From Rhodopseudomonas pentothenatexigens (GTDB lineage: Bacteria; Pseudomonadota; Alphaproteobacteria; Rhizobiales; Xanthobacteraceae), in NCBI RefSeq assembly GCF_900218015.1, contig NZ_UFQQ01000032.1, forward strand, positions 1 through 49,936: a stretch of 49,936 nucleotides of DNA, given 5' to 3'. Below, one piece after another: positions 32,214 to 41,499 of this stretch. Under the pieces are notes generated by a model. That model was not told where the DNA came from. It did not search any database and saw nothing but the letters and a program-made list of their open reading frames with translations. The position numbers were made by a program, and so were the translations under genes. Within the stretch, counting starts at the first letter, position 1, and every line of letters starts with the position of its first letter.

Positions 32214-33748
32214 GCTTTCGGTGGAAGAACCTCGGTGATCTGGTGGATCGCTCCCTCGATCTCGATCGTCCCGCGATCATCGATCTGCGGACCGCCGAGC
32301 CCAGGGTCTGGACCCATCGGGAGATCGATCGGCTCGCCAACGGTGTCGCGTCCCATCTGACCGGACTCGGCCTTGCGCGTGGCACCACGGTCGCCATTCT
32401 GTCGCTCAACCGCGCCGAGTACATCGCGACCTATTTCGGCATCATTCGGGCCGGCTTCGTCGCGCTTCCAGTCAACACCAAGCAGCCTGCCGAAACCATC
32501 GACTTCGTGCTGCGCGACTCCGATACCAAATTCGTCTTCGTCGACGCGGCTTCGCGTCCGCTGCTGCCCGAAGGCTTCGCGTTCCTCGATTTCGACGATG
32601 CGGGACCCGAAGGCTTCGCCGCGCGCATCGTGCCGGGCGAATTCGAAACGGTCGAGGCGCAGCCGGGCGAACTCGGCCAGATCCTGTACACCTCCGGCTC
32701 GACCGGACGGCCGAAGGGTGTCGAACTCAGCCACGACAGCCAGCTCTGGGCGCTCGCCGCAAAGGGCGTCAGCGCTGACTCCTGCAACGAGGTCTACATC
32801 ATCGCCCAGCCGCTGTTCCACATGAACGGTCTGTTCGGCGCCAAGAGCATTTTCGCCAGCAACGCCAGCGTGGTGCTGATGCCCGGCTTCGACAGCCGGC
32901 GCTATCTGCAGGCGATGGCGGACCACGGCGTCACTGCCGTCACCGCGGTGCCGACGATGTTCGCGCGGCTGCTGCGCGAGCCCGACCTCCTGGCCGCCAA
33001 CGACTACAGCAAGCTGAAGCGGCTGGCGCTGGCCTCGGCGCCGATCACCCGCGCCATGGCCGACAAGATCGAGGCGGCGTTTCCGCACGCCCAGCTGACC
33101 CACGGCTATGGCACCACGGAAGCGGGTCCGTCGGTGTTCGGACCGCATCCCGACGGCAAGACGCCGCCGCCGCTGACGATCGGCTATCCGATCGACCCGT
33201 CGATGGTGAAGCTGGTCGACGGCCCGAGCGACGACGAGGGCGTGCTGCTGATGCGCAACCCGGCGCTGATGACGCGCTATCGCGGCATGCCGGAGAAGAC
33301 CGCCTCTGTGATGCGCGACGGCTGGTACTACAGCGGCGACGTGATGCGCCGCGATGAGGACGGCTTCTACTACTTCATCGGCCGGGCCGACGACATGTTC
33401 GTGTGCGGCGGCGAAAACATCTATCCGGGCGACGTCGAGAAGATGCTGGAGACCCACCCGGCGGTACGCCAGGCCGCGGTTGTTCCGCTCGCCGACGAGG
33501 AGCGCGGCCAGATGCCGGTGGCGTTCCTGGTGCTGGCCGACGGCAAGAGCGCCACGACCGAGGACATCAAGGCCTATGCCCTGCGCAACGGTCCGACTTA
33601 TCAGCACCCACGCCGCGTCAGCTTCGTCGCCGATCTGCCATGGGCCGGCACGAACAAGATCGACCGCGCGGCGCTGATCCGCCAGGCCAAGGAGCTGGAA
33701 GCCGGTAACGGCTGGTCGGTGTCCTCGACCGCGGAAGCCGCCGAATGA
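32210..33748 (+). CDS. Class I adenylate-forming acyl-CoA ligase
   Basis: A 512-residue AMP-dependent synthetase. The P-loop-like motif is ILYTSGSTGRPKGVELSH. YGTTEAGPSVFG follows, the hinge region reads YYSGDVMRRDEDGFYYFIGR, and next come DDMFVCGGENIYPGDVEKML and a catalytic lysine in GTNKIDRAAL. It activates a carboxylic acid with ATP and CoA. Chain length or ring preference cannot be judged. It is coupled by 4-base overlaps to the importer ATPase upstream and the SDR downstream. It therefore likely activates the acid part of the imported compound. Confidence 0.92.
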   Translation: MSFRWKNLGDLVDRSLDLDRPAIIDLRTAEPRVWTHREIDRLANGVASHLTGLGLARGTTVAILSLNRAEYIATYFGIIRAGFVALPVNTKQPAETIDFVLRDSDTKFVFVDAASRPLLPEGFAFLDFDDAGPEGFAARIVPGEFETVEAQPGELGQILYTSGSTGRPKGVELSHDSQLWALAAKGVSADSCNEVYIIAQPLFHMNGLFGAKSIFASNASVVLMPGFDSRRYLQAMADHGVTAVTAVPTMFARLLREPDLLAANDYSKLKRLALASAPITRAMADKIEAAFPHAQLTHGYGTTEAGPSVFGPHPDGKTPPPLTIGYPIDPSMVKLVDGPSDDEGVLLMRNPALMTRYRGMPEKTASVMRDGWYYSGDVMRRDEDGFYYFIGRADDMFVCGGENIYPGDVEKMLETHPAVRQAAVVPLADEERGQMPVAFLVLADGKSATTEDIKAYALRNGPTYQHPRRVSFVADLPWAGTNKIDRAALIRQAKELEAGNGWSVSSTAEAAE

Positions 33749-34509
33749 GCGGAACACTGACCGGCAAGACGGCGCTGGTGACCGGCTCGAGCCGCGGCAT
33801 CGGACGCGCGATCGCAATCGCGGCGGCGCGCGAAGGCGCACTGGTCGGGGTGCACTATGCCGGCGGCGCCGATGCAGCCCGGGAAACCCTCGACGCGATC
33901 CGCACTGCGGGCGGCGACGGATTTCTGCTCCAGGCCGATCTGTCCGAGCGAACCGGACCGGACGCGCTGGCGACGGCGTTCCTCGACGCGGTCGAGCAGC
34001 GCACGGGCCGGCGCAGCTTCGATCTTCTGGTCAACAATGCCGGCTATGGCGGCCGCTACCGCATCGACGAGGTCGACGACGAAATCTTTGACCGCATGAT
34101 CGCGGTGAATTTGCGCGCGCCGTTTTTCCTCACTCGGGCCCTACATTCGGCAATCAAGGACGGGGGCCGCATCGTCAACGTCTCGTCGATGGGCACCCGC
34201 GCGGCGTTTCCGGACATGAGCATCTACGCGCCGTCGAAGGCGGCACTGGAGACGCTCAGCGTCGTCCTCGCCAAGCAGCTCGGGCCGCGCGGCATCACCG
34301 TCAACGCAGTCCTGCCCGGCGCGACGGTCACCGACATGAACCCGCTCGATAAGGATCCGGCCCGGGCGGCTGCCGCAATTCAAACCATCGCGCTCGGCCG
34401 GCTCGGCCAGACCGACGACATCGCCGCGGTGGTGATGTTTCTGCTGTCTGACGCCGCCGGCTGGATCACCGGCCAACGTATCGACGCCTCCGGCGGGCAA
34501 CGGATCTGA
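33745..34509 (+). CDS. SDR-family oxidoreductase (FabG-like)
   Basis: A 254-residue short-chain dehydrogenase with the cofactor loop VTGSSRGIGRAIAIA, the NNAGYGG motif, catalytic Ser in IVNVSSMGT, and YAPSK (Tyr-x-x-x-Lys). The end GWITGQRIDASGGQRI is typical of classical SDRs. It oxidises or reduces a hydroxy/keto group with NAD(P)(H), perhaps at the beta position of a CoA thioester made by the ligase just upstream. The ATG overlaps the ligase stop. It is the last gene of the cluster. Confidence 0.92.
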   Translation: MSGTLTGKTALVTGSSRGIGRAIAIAAAREGALVGVHYAGGADAARETLDAIRTAGGDGFLLQADLSERTGPDALATAFLDAVEQRTGRRSFDLLVNNAGYGGRYRIDEVDDEIFDRMIAVNLRAPFFLTRALHSAIKDGGRIVNVSSMGTRAAFPDMSIYAPSKAALETLSVVLAKQLGPRGITVNAVLPGATVTDMNPLDKDPARAAAAIQTIALGRLGQTDDIAAVVMFLLSDAAGWITGQRIDASGGQRI

Positions 34510-35113
34510 TGGTCGATCGCAGGCCGTGAAGGGCTCGAACAGCGTCGGTTCGACCCAAGCACGCCTGATACCGCCACGAGGCCCTGACGTCTCCGCACAC
34601 CTAGGCCGAGCTTGTTGTTCGGTCCTGGGGCGTGGTCGACTCCTCCACCGTCGGTCCAAACCGCGCGCCGAGCGTGCCTGGGCGGGCCGTGGCAGCGGCA
34701 GCATTGGCCGGCGATCGCACGCTGGGTTCGTTTATGCGCACCGCGGTGGGGCGCCGTCGCGGTGAACCCGCGCGGAGACCAGCGCAATCTGACCGTTTCC
34801 TACCAATTTCCGTGCGCGATCCGAGATTTCTGCCGGTTGAAACTGCTCAGCGGTACAAGGGTGTCATGCACCCGAACTGATTTCATGATTAAGTCGCGCT
34901 CCTGCTGCACTGCGAATCCCGCGGCGGATCTGTGCGAGGGGTATGATAGTGCGGCCTGTCGCATGATTGTTCACAAGATGATTTGGGGCCAGTTGTTTCC
35001 AATGCGAGACGCACAGCCGCCCTGCCGCGCCCGATGACAGCCCATGAGCGCCTCGAAGGCGGCCGCGACGATCGTGGCCGACGGCGCTGGCCGACGAGAC
35101 TGTTTTGCCCGTC
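34510..35113. other. Gene-free region between the SDR and GGDEF-hemerythrin genes
   Basis: About 600 bases without a convincing gene. Composition is somewhat lower in GC after 34780. The frames across it have no domain-like character and no ribosome-binding sites. Shortly after the SDR stop, GGGCTCGAAC and GTTCGACCC form an imperfect hairpin without a T-tract. The promoter of the following gene should be here, but I cannot assign it. Confidence 0.45.
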
Positions 35114-36580
35114 ATGACGATTCACACCGATGTCGATCGCGACTGGAAGGATCGCGTTTCCGCACAGGCCTTGAAGCAGATTCGGGATCTCGATCTTTCG
35201 CTCGACCCCGAGAGCTTCGAACTGTGGTACGCGTTCTTCGCCGGCCGGCACAAAGCGCTCACCGAAGCGGTCGACGCGCTGCTCGCGGCGAAGCCGCGGC
35301 CGACCTCGCACGATATCGCCGAACTGTACGAGCAGGTACTGTTTCCGACCAAGGCGGCGACGCGGATTCACGCGATCGGCGCCGAGGTGCAGTCGCAGTC
35401 GAGCCGGCTGATCGACGTCATCGCCGAAGCCTCCGACGCTTCCCAGGGCTATCAGTGCCGGCTGTCGGACGCCGCGCCGCGGCTGGCTGGCGGGCTGAGC
35501 GACGGCGGCGCCGCGACCATCGTCGATGACCTGTTGCGCTGGACCATCGAGATGCGCGCCACCAATGCGCTGCTGGTCGATCGGCTCGGCAACGCAGCGG
35601 CACAAGTTCGCGATCTGCAGCACCAGCTCGACCAGGTCCGGCTCGAGAGCATGACCGATCCGCTCACGGATGTCGGCAATCGCAAGTTCTTCGAGACGTC
35701 GCTGGCGCGGCTGATCGCCGCCGGTGAAGCCGGCGGTCCGCTGTCGCTGCTGATCGTCGACCTCGACAATTTCAAGCAGTTCAACGACCGCCATGGCCAC
35801 GTCGTCGGCGACGACGTGCTGCGGCTGGCGGCGGCGACGATCAAGCACAGCTGCCGCCGCGACGACGTGGTCTGCCGCTTCGGCGGTGACGAGTTCGCCA
35901 TCATCCTTCCCGGAACGGCGCTACGCGAGGCGCTGCTGATCGGCGAGAACATCCGGACGGCGATCGCCGCGCGCGAATTGCACCGCCGCTCGACCCATGA
36001 GAGCCTCGGGCGGCTGCTGATCTCGATCGGCTCGGCGGAACTCCGGCGCGGCGAAGCGGTGGAGGAATTCGTCGAACGGGCCGATCACTGGATGTATGCC
36101 GCCAAGCAGGCGAGCCGAAGCCGGTTGTCGCTCGACACCGAGGGCAAGGCGCGGCAGCCGGTCGTGACGCATCCCACGATTCTCTGGCACGACAGCTACG
36201 CCTGCGGCGAGCCGACGATTGACGCGCAACACCGTGAGCTGTTCGATCTCGCCAACGTCGTGCTCGGCCGGGAGATCGAAACGCTGGGGGCCGCGAAGCT
36301 GGCCGAGCTCGTCGATCTGCTGATCGGCAGAGTGGTCGACCACTTCGCCTACGAAGAGTCGGTGCTTGAAGCGACCGGTTACGACGAGCTCGCGCTGCAT
36401 CGCCTCGAGCACGATCATCTTCTGCTCCGCGCCCGGCAGCTCCGGGACGGGATGCTGGCGGGCGGCCAATCGCTGGGTGAGCTACGTGAGTTCCTGGTGA
36501 ATTCGGTGATCATCGGTCACATGCTGCATGACGATCGACGATTCTTTCCGCTGTTCGACGGCGGCTCGATGGCCGCGTGA
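35114..36580 (+). CDS. GGDEF diguanylate cyclase with C-terminal hemerythrin domain
   Basis: A 488-residue cytoplasmic protein. Residues about 1-165 are helical, of unknown type (LDPESFELWYAFFAGRHKAL, the start of a region often seen before GGDEF). The GGDEF domain (about 170-335) has MTDPLTDVGNRKFFE and CRFGGDEFAIILPG, with the I-site RRDD five residues upstream. The C-terminal hemerythrin domain (about 345-485) has GEPTIDAQHRELFDL, HFAYEESVLEATGY, HRLEHDHLL and GHMLHDDRRFF. It should make c-di-GMP with activity tuned by a di-iron oxygen or redox sensor. Domain order is the reverse of the protein at 11961-13367. ATG 35114 is chosen; TTG 35105 adds three residues. Confidence 0.9.
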   Translation: MTIHTDVDRDWKDRVSAQALKQIRDLDLSLDPESFELWYAFFAGRHKALTEAVDALLAAKPRPTSHDIAELYEQVLFPTKAATRIHAIGAEVQSQSSRLIDVIAEASDASQGYQCRLSDAAPRLAGGLSDGGAATIVDDLLRWTIEMRATNALLVDRLGNAAAQVRDLQHQLDQVRLESMTDPLTDVGNRKFFETSLARLIAAGEAGGPLSLLIVDLDNFKQFNDRHGHVVGDDVLRLAAATIKHSCRRDDVVCRFGGDEFAIILPGTALREALLIGENIRTAIAARELHRRSTHESLGRLLISIGSAELRRGEAVEEFVERADHWMYAAKQASRSRLSLDTEGKARQPVVTHPTILWHDSYACGEPTIDAQHRELFDLANVVLGREIETLGAAKLAELVDLLIGRVVDHFAYEESVLEATGYDELALHRLEHDHLLLRARQLRDGMLAGGQSLGELREFLVNSVIIGHMLHDDRRFFPLFDGGSMAA

Positions 36581-36799
36581 GCTTGCGGCGCCGCCGCGCC
36601 GTGAATGCCGCTCGCCGGTTTAGCCGATCAAACCTTCGCACCGTCCGCCGACGGCCATCGTGGCCGACTGGTCCGCCGTCGATCCTGCGGTCTCGGCCGC
36701 AAACTGCTGTACCATGGGGCCATCTGTTGCTGGCGAATCGCGCGGTCACTGGCGATTGTGTGTGAGCGGCTGACGGAGTGGGCGTCGAGACCGGTCGGA

Positions 36800-37666
36800 A
36801 TGATAGGAGCGCAGTTCGCTAGCGTCGTCGTCGTGGTGTGGCGGGAAGGCGTCGAGGCGCTGCTGATCGTCGGCATCCTCAATGTCTGGCTGCGCAGCAA
36901 CGACGTCGGGGGGCGCGGCCGGCGCTTCCTGTGGGCGGGCGCCGCCACCGGGCTGCTGATCGCCGTCGGCTTCGGCACCACCATCGCGATGTTCGGCGGT
37001 TCGATCCCGCCGGGCAGCCGCCAGATCTACGGCGCCTTCGCGGCGCTGCTCGCCGCCGCCCTGATCGTGCACATGGTCGGCTGGATCCGCGGTCAGGCCC
37101 TCACCCTGCGGCTTGAACTCGAGACCGCACTCAACCAGGAGTCGATCGCCGGGAGCTGGTGGGGCATGTTCACGCTCGCCGCGCTGGCGATTGCCCGCGA
37201 GGGCGCCGAGTCGATTCTGTTCGTGCTCGGGGCGCTGGCGTCGGTCGGCCAGGTCTCGCCGGCCGAGCCGGTGCTCGGTGCCGTTGTCGGGCTGGGACTC
37301 GCGGTGGCAACCTATCTGGCGCTGCAGGCCGGCAGCCGGGTGATCACCTGGCGCCGTTTCTTCCGCGTCACCGAAGCGATGATGCTGCTGATGGCGGCTG
37401 CGCTCCTGATCAGCGGACTCGACACCCTGACCCGGCTCGGAATGCTGCCGGCGACCGGCCGGCTGTGGGACACCTCAGCCGTGCTGCCCGACAGCGGCCC
37501 GGTCGGCGCCCTGGTGGCCGGGCTCACCGGCTATCGGGCGCAGCCGACCGTGCTGCAGCTCGGCGTCTATCTGGCGTATTGGGCCGGCATCGCGCTGCTG
37601 CTGCACAAGACCTCGCCGTCGCAAGCGATGGTCGTCGCCGAGAGCCAGAGCGAAGTTCAGCGCTGA
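36800..37666 (+). CDS. FTR1-family iron permease
   Basis: A 288-residue membrane protein with about seven helices and the two REGxE motifs that define FTR1/EfeU: WREGVEALL (R14-E18) and AREGAESILF (R132-E136). These glutamates bind Fe(III) as it is handed through the membrane. No EfeO/EfeB-like periplasmic partner or ferroxidase is adjacent, so the source of ferric iron is unclear. The start at ATG 36800 is chosen because the upstream extension is Arg-rich and not membrane-like. The 36581-36799 gap has no gene. Its last ten bases overlap the converging transglutaminase-like gene. Confidence 0.88.
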   Translation: MIGAQFASVVVVVWREGVEALLIVGILNVWLRSNDVGGRGRRFLWAGAATGLLIAVGFGTTIAMFGGSIPPGSRQIYGAFAALLAAALIVHMVGWIRGQALTLRLELETALNQESIAGSWWGMFTLAALAIAREGAESILFVLGALASVGQVSPAEPVLGAVVGLGLAVATYLALQAGSRVITWRRFFRVTEAMMLLMAAALLISGLDTLTRLGMLPATGRLWDTSAVLPDSGPVGALVAGLTGYRAQPTVLQLGVYLAYWAGIALLLHKTSPSQAMVVAESQSEVQR

Positions 37667-38388
37667 GCCGACCGCGCCGCGCGCGCGGCCGCATCCTGCG
37701 CCGCCTCGTCCTCCATCGAGCCGCGCAGGCTGGTCTGCTGGGCAAGGTGAGGATACTGCCGCTTCATCTCGGCCTGCACGAATTTCACCGGGACGTCGAA
37801 ATACGCGCCGTGCTCGCGGACATATTCCATGAACCGCGCGTCGTTGTTGTCGAACGCCTGCATCACCGCATCCGAGGAGCCGTCGAAGTCGAGCGGCGCG
37901 ACGCCGAGCTTGTCGCACAGCGTGCGATTGAAGGTCGGCGACGCCTTGACCCAGCGCGTCCCGGTGAAGCATTCGGCGTAGCCGTGCCAGGCGAACAGGT
38001 CGGTGCCCATCGTTCGGGTCAGGTTCTCGGTGGCGAGGTGATTGCGCACGTCGGCGAAGCACACCCGCGCCGGAATCCCGGAGGCGCGCGCCAGGGCGGC
38101 GAATGCCGAAGCCTTGCCGACGCAATAGCCGCGCTCGGCGCGCAGCACGCTGGAGGCGCGGAAAATCTCCGGGCTGGAAAAGTCGACATACGGATCGTAG
38201 CGGACGCCGTCGCGCACCGCGAGGTACAGCGCCCGGAGTTTGTCGGCGAGCGTTTCGGCGCCGCGCGTCGCCTGCGTGGCGCGGGCGATCACCTCGGGGT
38301 GGTCGCTGTCGATGAATTCCGCCGGTGCCAGGCAGACCGCGATCTCGGACGCGGCCCTGGGGCCGCCGACGCCGGGCTCAGACCGCAT
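37657..38388 (-). CDS. Transglutaminase-like cysteine protease-fold protein
   Basis: A 243-residue protein with the transglutaminase-core pattern. LRALYLAVRDGVRYDPYVDF precedes the catalytic Cys in RAERGYCVGKASAFAALARASG. RVCFADVRNH follows, then the His in FAWHGYAECFTGTRWVKASP. In bacteria this fold usually works as a protease or amidase rather than a cross-linker. No signal peptide is seen, so it is probably cytoplasmic. It overlaps the upstream small zinc-finger gene by 11 bases, suggesting one operon, and its 3' end overlaps the FTR1 gene. Confidence 0.87.
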   Translation of the reverse strand: MRSEPGVGGPRAASEIAVCLAPAEFIDSDHPEVIARATQATRGAETLADKLRALYLAVRDGVRYDPYVDFSSPEIFRASSVLRAERGYCVGKASAFAALARASGIPARVCFADVRNHLATENLTRTMGTDLFAWHGYAECFTGTRWVKASPTFNRTLCDKLGVAPLDFDGSSDAVMQAFDNNDARFMEYVREHGAYFDVPVKFVQAEMKRQYPHLAQQTSLRGSMEDEAAQDAAARAARSAQR

Positions 38389-38605
38389 GCAGCTTCGGCC
38401 TCGCAGACAGGATGTTGCGCGCTATCACCACCGGGCAATCCGGCGCGTGCTGGATTTCGTCGCCGGTCTGCAGCCACGGCACCGACGCTCCGCACAATTT
38501 GCACTGGTTGTGCGCGCCGCCGTCCTCTTCGGAGACGATCTCGATGGCCGTCTTCAACAGGGCGGTGGCGATCTTGCGGACGTCTTCGGCGGCGGTATCA
38601 GTCAT
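38378..38605 (-). CDS. Small putative zinc-finger protein
   Basis: A 75-residue protein starting MTDTAAEDVRKIATALLKTA. It has a helical first half and a likely zinc site C35-x2-C38 ... H53-x3-C57 (CKLCGA...HAPDCPV). No known function is recognised. It overlaps the start of the transglutaminase-like gene, which suggests the two act together or are co-regulated. Short zinc-ribbon proteins of this type are often annotated as hypothetical. Confidence 0.75.
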   Translation of the reverse strand: MTDTAAEDVRKIATALLKTAIEIVSEEDGGAHNQCKLCGASVPWLQTGDEIQHAPDCPVVIARNILSARPKLHAV

Positions 38606-38703
38606 GGGTCGGTTCCGTGAAACGCGTGGCGGCCGGTGGCCGCGGCGGGAGTGTGCCGCCGTTCGCCGGCGGTTGCAACCGAGCCGGATGGCTCGGCTTT
38701 TGA

Positions 38704-39009
38704 TCAGTTGCAGGGATGACGACGGCCGTCCTGACCGCGATAGGCGGCAGCGCCCTGGCCGCACAGCGCCGACAGCGGTCCGTCGTAGGTGGCATAGGCC
38801 TGGCCGGGCCACACCGGCGGTCCGTAATTATGGCTGTAGGCGGCGCTGGGCGGCAGATGGTAGCGAAACTCGCGGTGGAGAAACGGGTGGTGCTCGTACA
38901 CGACGTAACCGAGGTGGTGATGGTGGCGGTGCTTGTGACCGGCCAGCGCCGGTGCGGTGCTCGCGATCGACAGCATCGTGACGGTACAGACCAGTCTTGC
39001 GAGGTTCAT
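38704..39009 (-). CDS. Small secreted His-rich protein
   Basis: A 101-residue protein with a clear Sec signal peptide (MNLARLVCTVTMLSIASTAPALA, cut after ALA). The mature part begins with the His cluster HKHRHHHHLG and goes on with aromatic residues, His and Pro, then two Cys near the end. His-rich secreted proteins can bind metals, but nothing here proves that. It stands alone between the small zinc-finger gene and an alpha/beta hydrolase, all on the minus strand. Confidence 0.75.
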   Translation of the reverse strand: MNLARLVCTVTMLSIASTAPALAGHKHRHHHHLGYVVYEHHPFLHREFRYHLPPSAAYSHNYGPPVWPGQAYATYDGPLSALCGQGAAAYRGQDGRRHPCN

Positions 39010-39086
39010 GACGGACTCCGGTTCGTTCCCGAACAGGAACGCGCCGGCCGGGCGGTGGTTTCATCGCCGGTCCGATCGTCCGCGGG

Positions 39087-40088
39087 TCAGCTCCGTTCGG
39101 CGGCCTCGGCTCGGGCCGGGGCGGCGCGCCCCGCGACCGCGTCGGCCATCCGTTCGATTTCGGCCGCGATGGTATCGGCGTGGGCGTGATGCGCCATGTG
39201 GCCGGCGCCGTTCAGGCGGAGCAGCCGCGCCTGCGGCACCGCCTGGGCCAGCGCCTCGGCATGGACCTGGGGCGGCACCACCGGATCGGCAGTGCCGGCG
39301 ACGATCACGGTCGGCACCTGGATAGCGGCGTAGCGTGGAATGTGGTCGATCAACTGATCGCGCAGCCCGGCATATTCTTCGAGGCTGGCGGCGAACCGTT
39401 TGGCGGTCAGCGCCAAAGCCAGCCGGCTGCGCTCGGCGTAGTCGGAAGGCGGCGTCTCAGGGCGAAAAATCCGCGCCGCGATCCGATTCATCATCGCCAG
39501 CGACAGCGGCGGCAGCAGCGTATAGGTGACCAGCGGCTGCATCAGCACTTCGGCGGCGCGCTGGAACAGCGGCAGGCCCTGCGGCCGCGGATGCGTGGTC
39601 GGATTGATCAGCACCAGCCCGGCAACGGTATCGGGATTGTCGAGCGCATAGCGCAGCGCGATCAGGCCGCCGAACGAATGACCGACCACGATCAGCGGAC
39701 CGGCGTTGCGGTCGCGCAGCACTTCGCGGATCAGCGTCACCTGATAGGCCGGCGAGGCGACCGGTCCGGTGCCGGTGACGCTGTAGCCCTGGCCGGGACG
39801 GTCGGGGATGATCACCCGCAGCCGCCGCGCCAGCCGCTCGCCGAGTGCCATCCGCATGTCTTCGCAGCACAGGTTGGCGCCGTGCAGCAACAGGACCGCG
39901 GGCTGGCCCGGCTCCGGCGCCCGCGCCGGGGCGAGATCGATGGCGTGCATCCGCACGCCGTTGGCGTTGATGAACACGCCGCGGGGCGGATAGCGCGCTT
40001 CCAGCCGGCGCGCCAGCCGGCACGACACCCAGCCCGCCGCAGTGAACAGCGCGACGACGCTCAGCGCCAGCAAGATCAAAGTCGTCAT
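39087..40088 (-). CDS. Alpha/beta-fold hydrolase with N-terminal membrane anchor
   Basis: A 333-residue protein. One N-terminal hydrophobic helix (MTTLILLALSVVALFTAAGW) is followed by an alpha/beta-hydrolase domain with oxyanion-hole HGANL, nucleophile elbow VVGHSFGGLIAL, Asp in AGTADPVVPP and His in NGAGHMAHHAH. This is a complete catalytic triad. It may be an esterase, lipase or haloperoxidase-like hydrolase, and the substrate is unknown. The start at 40088 is chosen because it places the anchor at the N-terminus; upstream sequence in the same frame is not membrane-like. It is divergent from the export operon starting at 40237. Confidence 0.87.
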   Translation of the reverse strand: MTTLILLALSVVALFTAAGWVSCRLARRLEARYPPRGVFINANGVRMHAIDLAPARAPEPGQPAVLLLHGANLCCEDMRMALGERLARRLRVIIPDRPGQGYSVTGTGPVASPAYQVTLIREVLRDRNAGPLIVVGHSFGGLIALRYALDNPDTVAGLVLINPTTHPRPQGLPLFQRAAEVLMQPLVTYTLLPPLSLAMMNRIAARIFRPETPPSDYAERSRLALALTAKRFAASLEEYAGLRDQLIDHIPRYAAIQVPTVIVAGTADPVVPPQVHAEALAQAVPQARLLRLNGAGHMAHHAHADTIAAEIERMADAVAGRAAPARAEAAERS

Positions 40089-40236
40089 CGCATCCTTCGG
40101 TGGGCGATTCTCCGCGGCGAGTCCGCGACATTTGGTGAAGTTGAGCACGCGGGCGTGATGCCGCAATTGATCTTTCGCAATGGTCCCCGCCGGTTCCGAG
40201 GCTAGCTCTCGGCAGGGCGATCGACCGCGGATCATC

Positions 40237-41499
40237 ATGTTGCAGAAAACCGAGCAGATCGAGGCGCCGCGTCCCAATCTGGCCGCACGCTGGGCGAGCG
40301 GATTGTGGCGTTACAAATGGGCCGCGCTCGGTATCGCTGTGGTCCTGATCGCGGCGGGGCTCGGGCTCGTCCGGCTGCTGCTCGGGCCCGAAGTGGTCGC
40401 CGTCGCGGTACAGCGCGGCAACCTGGTGCAGACCGTGGTGGCCAGCGGCCACATCGAAACACCATATCGCGTCGAAATCGCCAGCCAGATCACCGGCACG
40501 GTCAAGGACGTGCTGGTGAAGGAAGGTCAGCAGGTCCACCAGGGCCAGCAGCTCGTCGCGATCGAGGCGTCGGAATTGCAGGCCTGGGTGGTGCAGGCCG
40601 AAGGCGCCGTGGCGCAGGCCCAGGCACGGGTACGCCAGCTGCGCGAGCTTACCAAGCCGGCGGCCGACGAAGCGCTGAAACAGGCCCACGCCAACCTGCT
40701 CAACGCCGAGGCGATCTACGAGCGTGCCTCCAAGCTGGCAGCCTCCGGCTACGGCACCAAGGCGACGCTCGACGACGCCACCAAGAATCTCGATGTCGCC
40801 CGCACCCAGGTGCGCACCGCCGAGCTGCAGGTGTTCACCTCCAGCCCCGGCGGCAGCGACTTCGTGATGGCCGAGACCCAGCTCAGCCAGGCGCTCGCCA
40901 ATCTCAACACCGCGCAGGCGCGGCTCGGCTACGCCACCATCGTGGCGCCGCGCGACGGAGTGCTGATCACGCGGGCGGTCGAGCGCGGCACGGTGGTGCA
41001 GCCGGGCAAGGCGCTGCTGGTGCTGGCGCCGGCGGGCGACATCCAGATCGTGGTGCAGATCGACGAGAAGAATCTCGGCCAGCTCGCGCTCGGCCAGCAC
41101 GCGCTGGCCTCCGCCGACGCCTATCCGGACAAGCGGTTCGATGCGACGCTGAGCTACATCAATCCGTCGGTCGACATCAACCGCGCCTCGGTCGAGATCA
41201 AGCTCAAGGTCGACGATCCGCCGGACTATCTGCGCCAGGACATGACGGTGTCGGTCGACATCGCCACTGCGCGGCGCGACGACGTGGTGATCGTGACGGC
41301 GCGCGCGGTGAACGACGCGACCGCCGCGCCCTACGTGCTGAAAGCGAGCGGCGGCCGCGCGGTACGCCAGCCGGTCAAGCTCGGCCTGCGCGGCGTCGGC
41401 TTCTACGAGGTGATCGACGGCCTCGTTCCCGGCGACCGGGTGATTCCGCTCGCCACCGGCGTCGTGCCGGATCAGCGCATCCGCGCGGTGCTGCGATGA
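40237..41499 (+). CDS. HlyD/MacA-type periplasmic adaptor of an ABC exporter
   Basis: A 420-residue protein with one N-terminal membrane helix (WAALGIAVVLIAAGLGLVRL), a lipoyl/barrel-sandwich half (GTVKDVLVKEGQQVHQGQQL), a long helical hairpin (about 100-230, Ala/Gln-rich coiled coil) and the second lipoyl half (ATIVAPRDGVLITRAVERGT). A beta-barrel and membrane-proximal domain complete it. It links an inner-membrane ABC permease to an outer-membrane channel. No outer-membrane TolC gene is adjacent. The stop overlaps the permease ATG. Confidence 0.9.
   Translation: MLQKTEQIEAPRPNLAARWASGLWRYKWAALGIAVVLIAAGLGLVRLLLGPEVVAVAVQRGNLVQTVVASGHIETPYRVEIASQITGTVKDVLVKEGQQVHQGQQLVAIEASELQAWVVQAEGAVAQAQARVRQLRELTKPAADEALKQAHANLLNAEAIYERASKLAASGYGTKATLDDATKNLDVARTQVRTAELQVFTSSPGGSDFVMAETQLSQALANLNTAQARLGYATIVAPRDGVLITRAVERGTVVQPGKALLVLAPAGDIQIVVQIDEKNLGQLALGQHALASADAYPDKRFDATLSYINPSVDINRASVEIKLKVDDPPDYLRQDMTVSVDIATARRDDVVIVTARAVNDATAAPYVLKASGGRAVRQPVKLGLRGVGFYEVIDGLVPGDRVIPLATGVVPDQRIRAVLR

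Noticed and set aside
36605-36799. N-terminal extension of the FTR1-like protein
   Set aside because: The added residues are Arg/Ser-rich and not membrane-like. ATG 36800 gives the normal FTR1 start directly before the first helix with REGxE.
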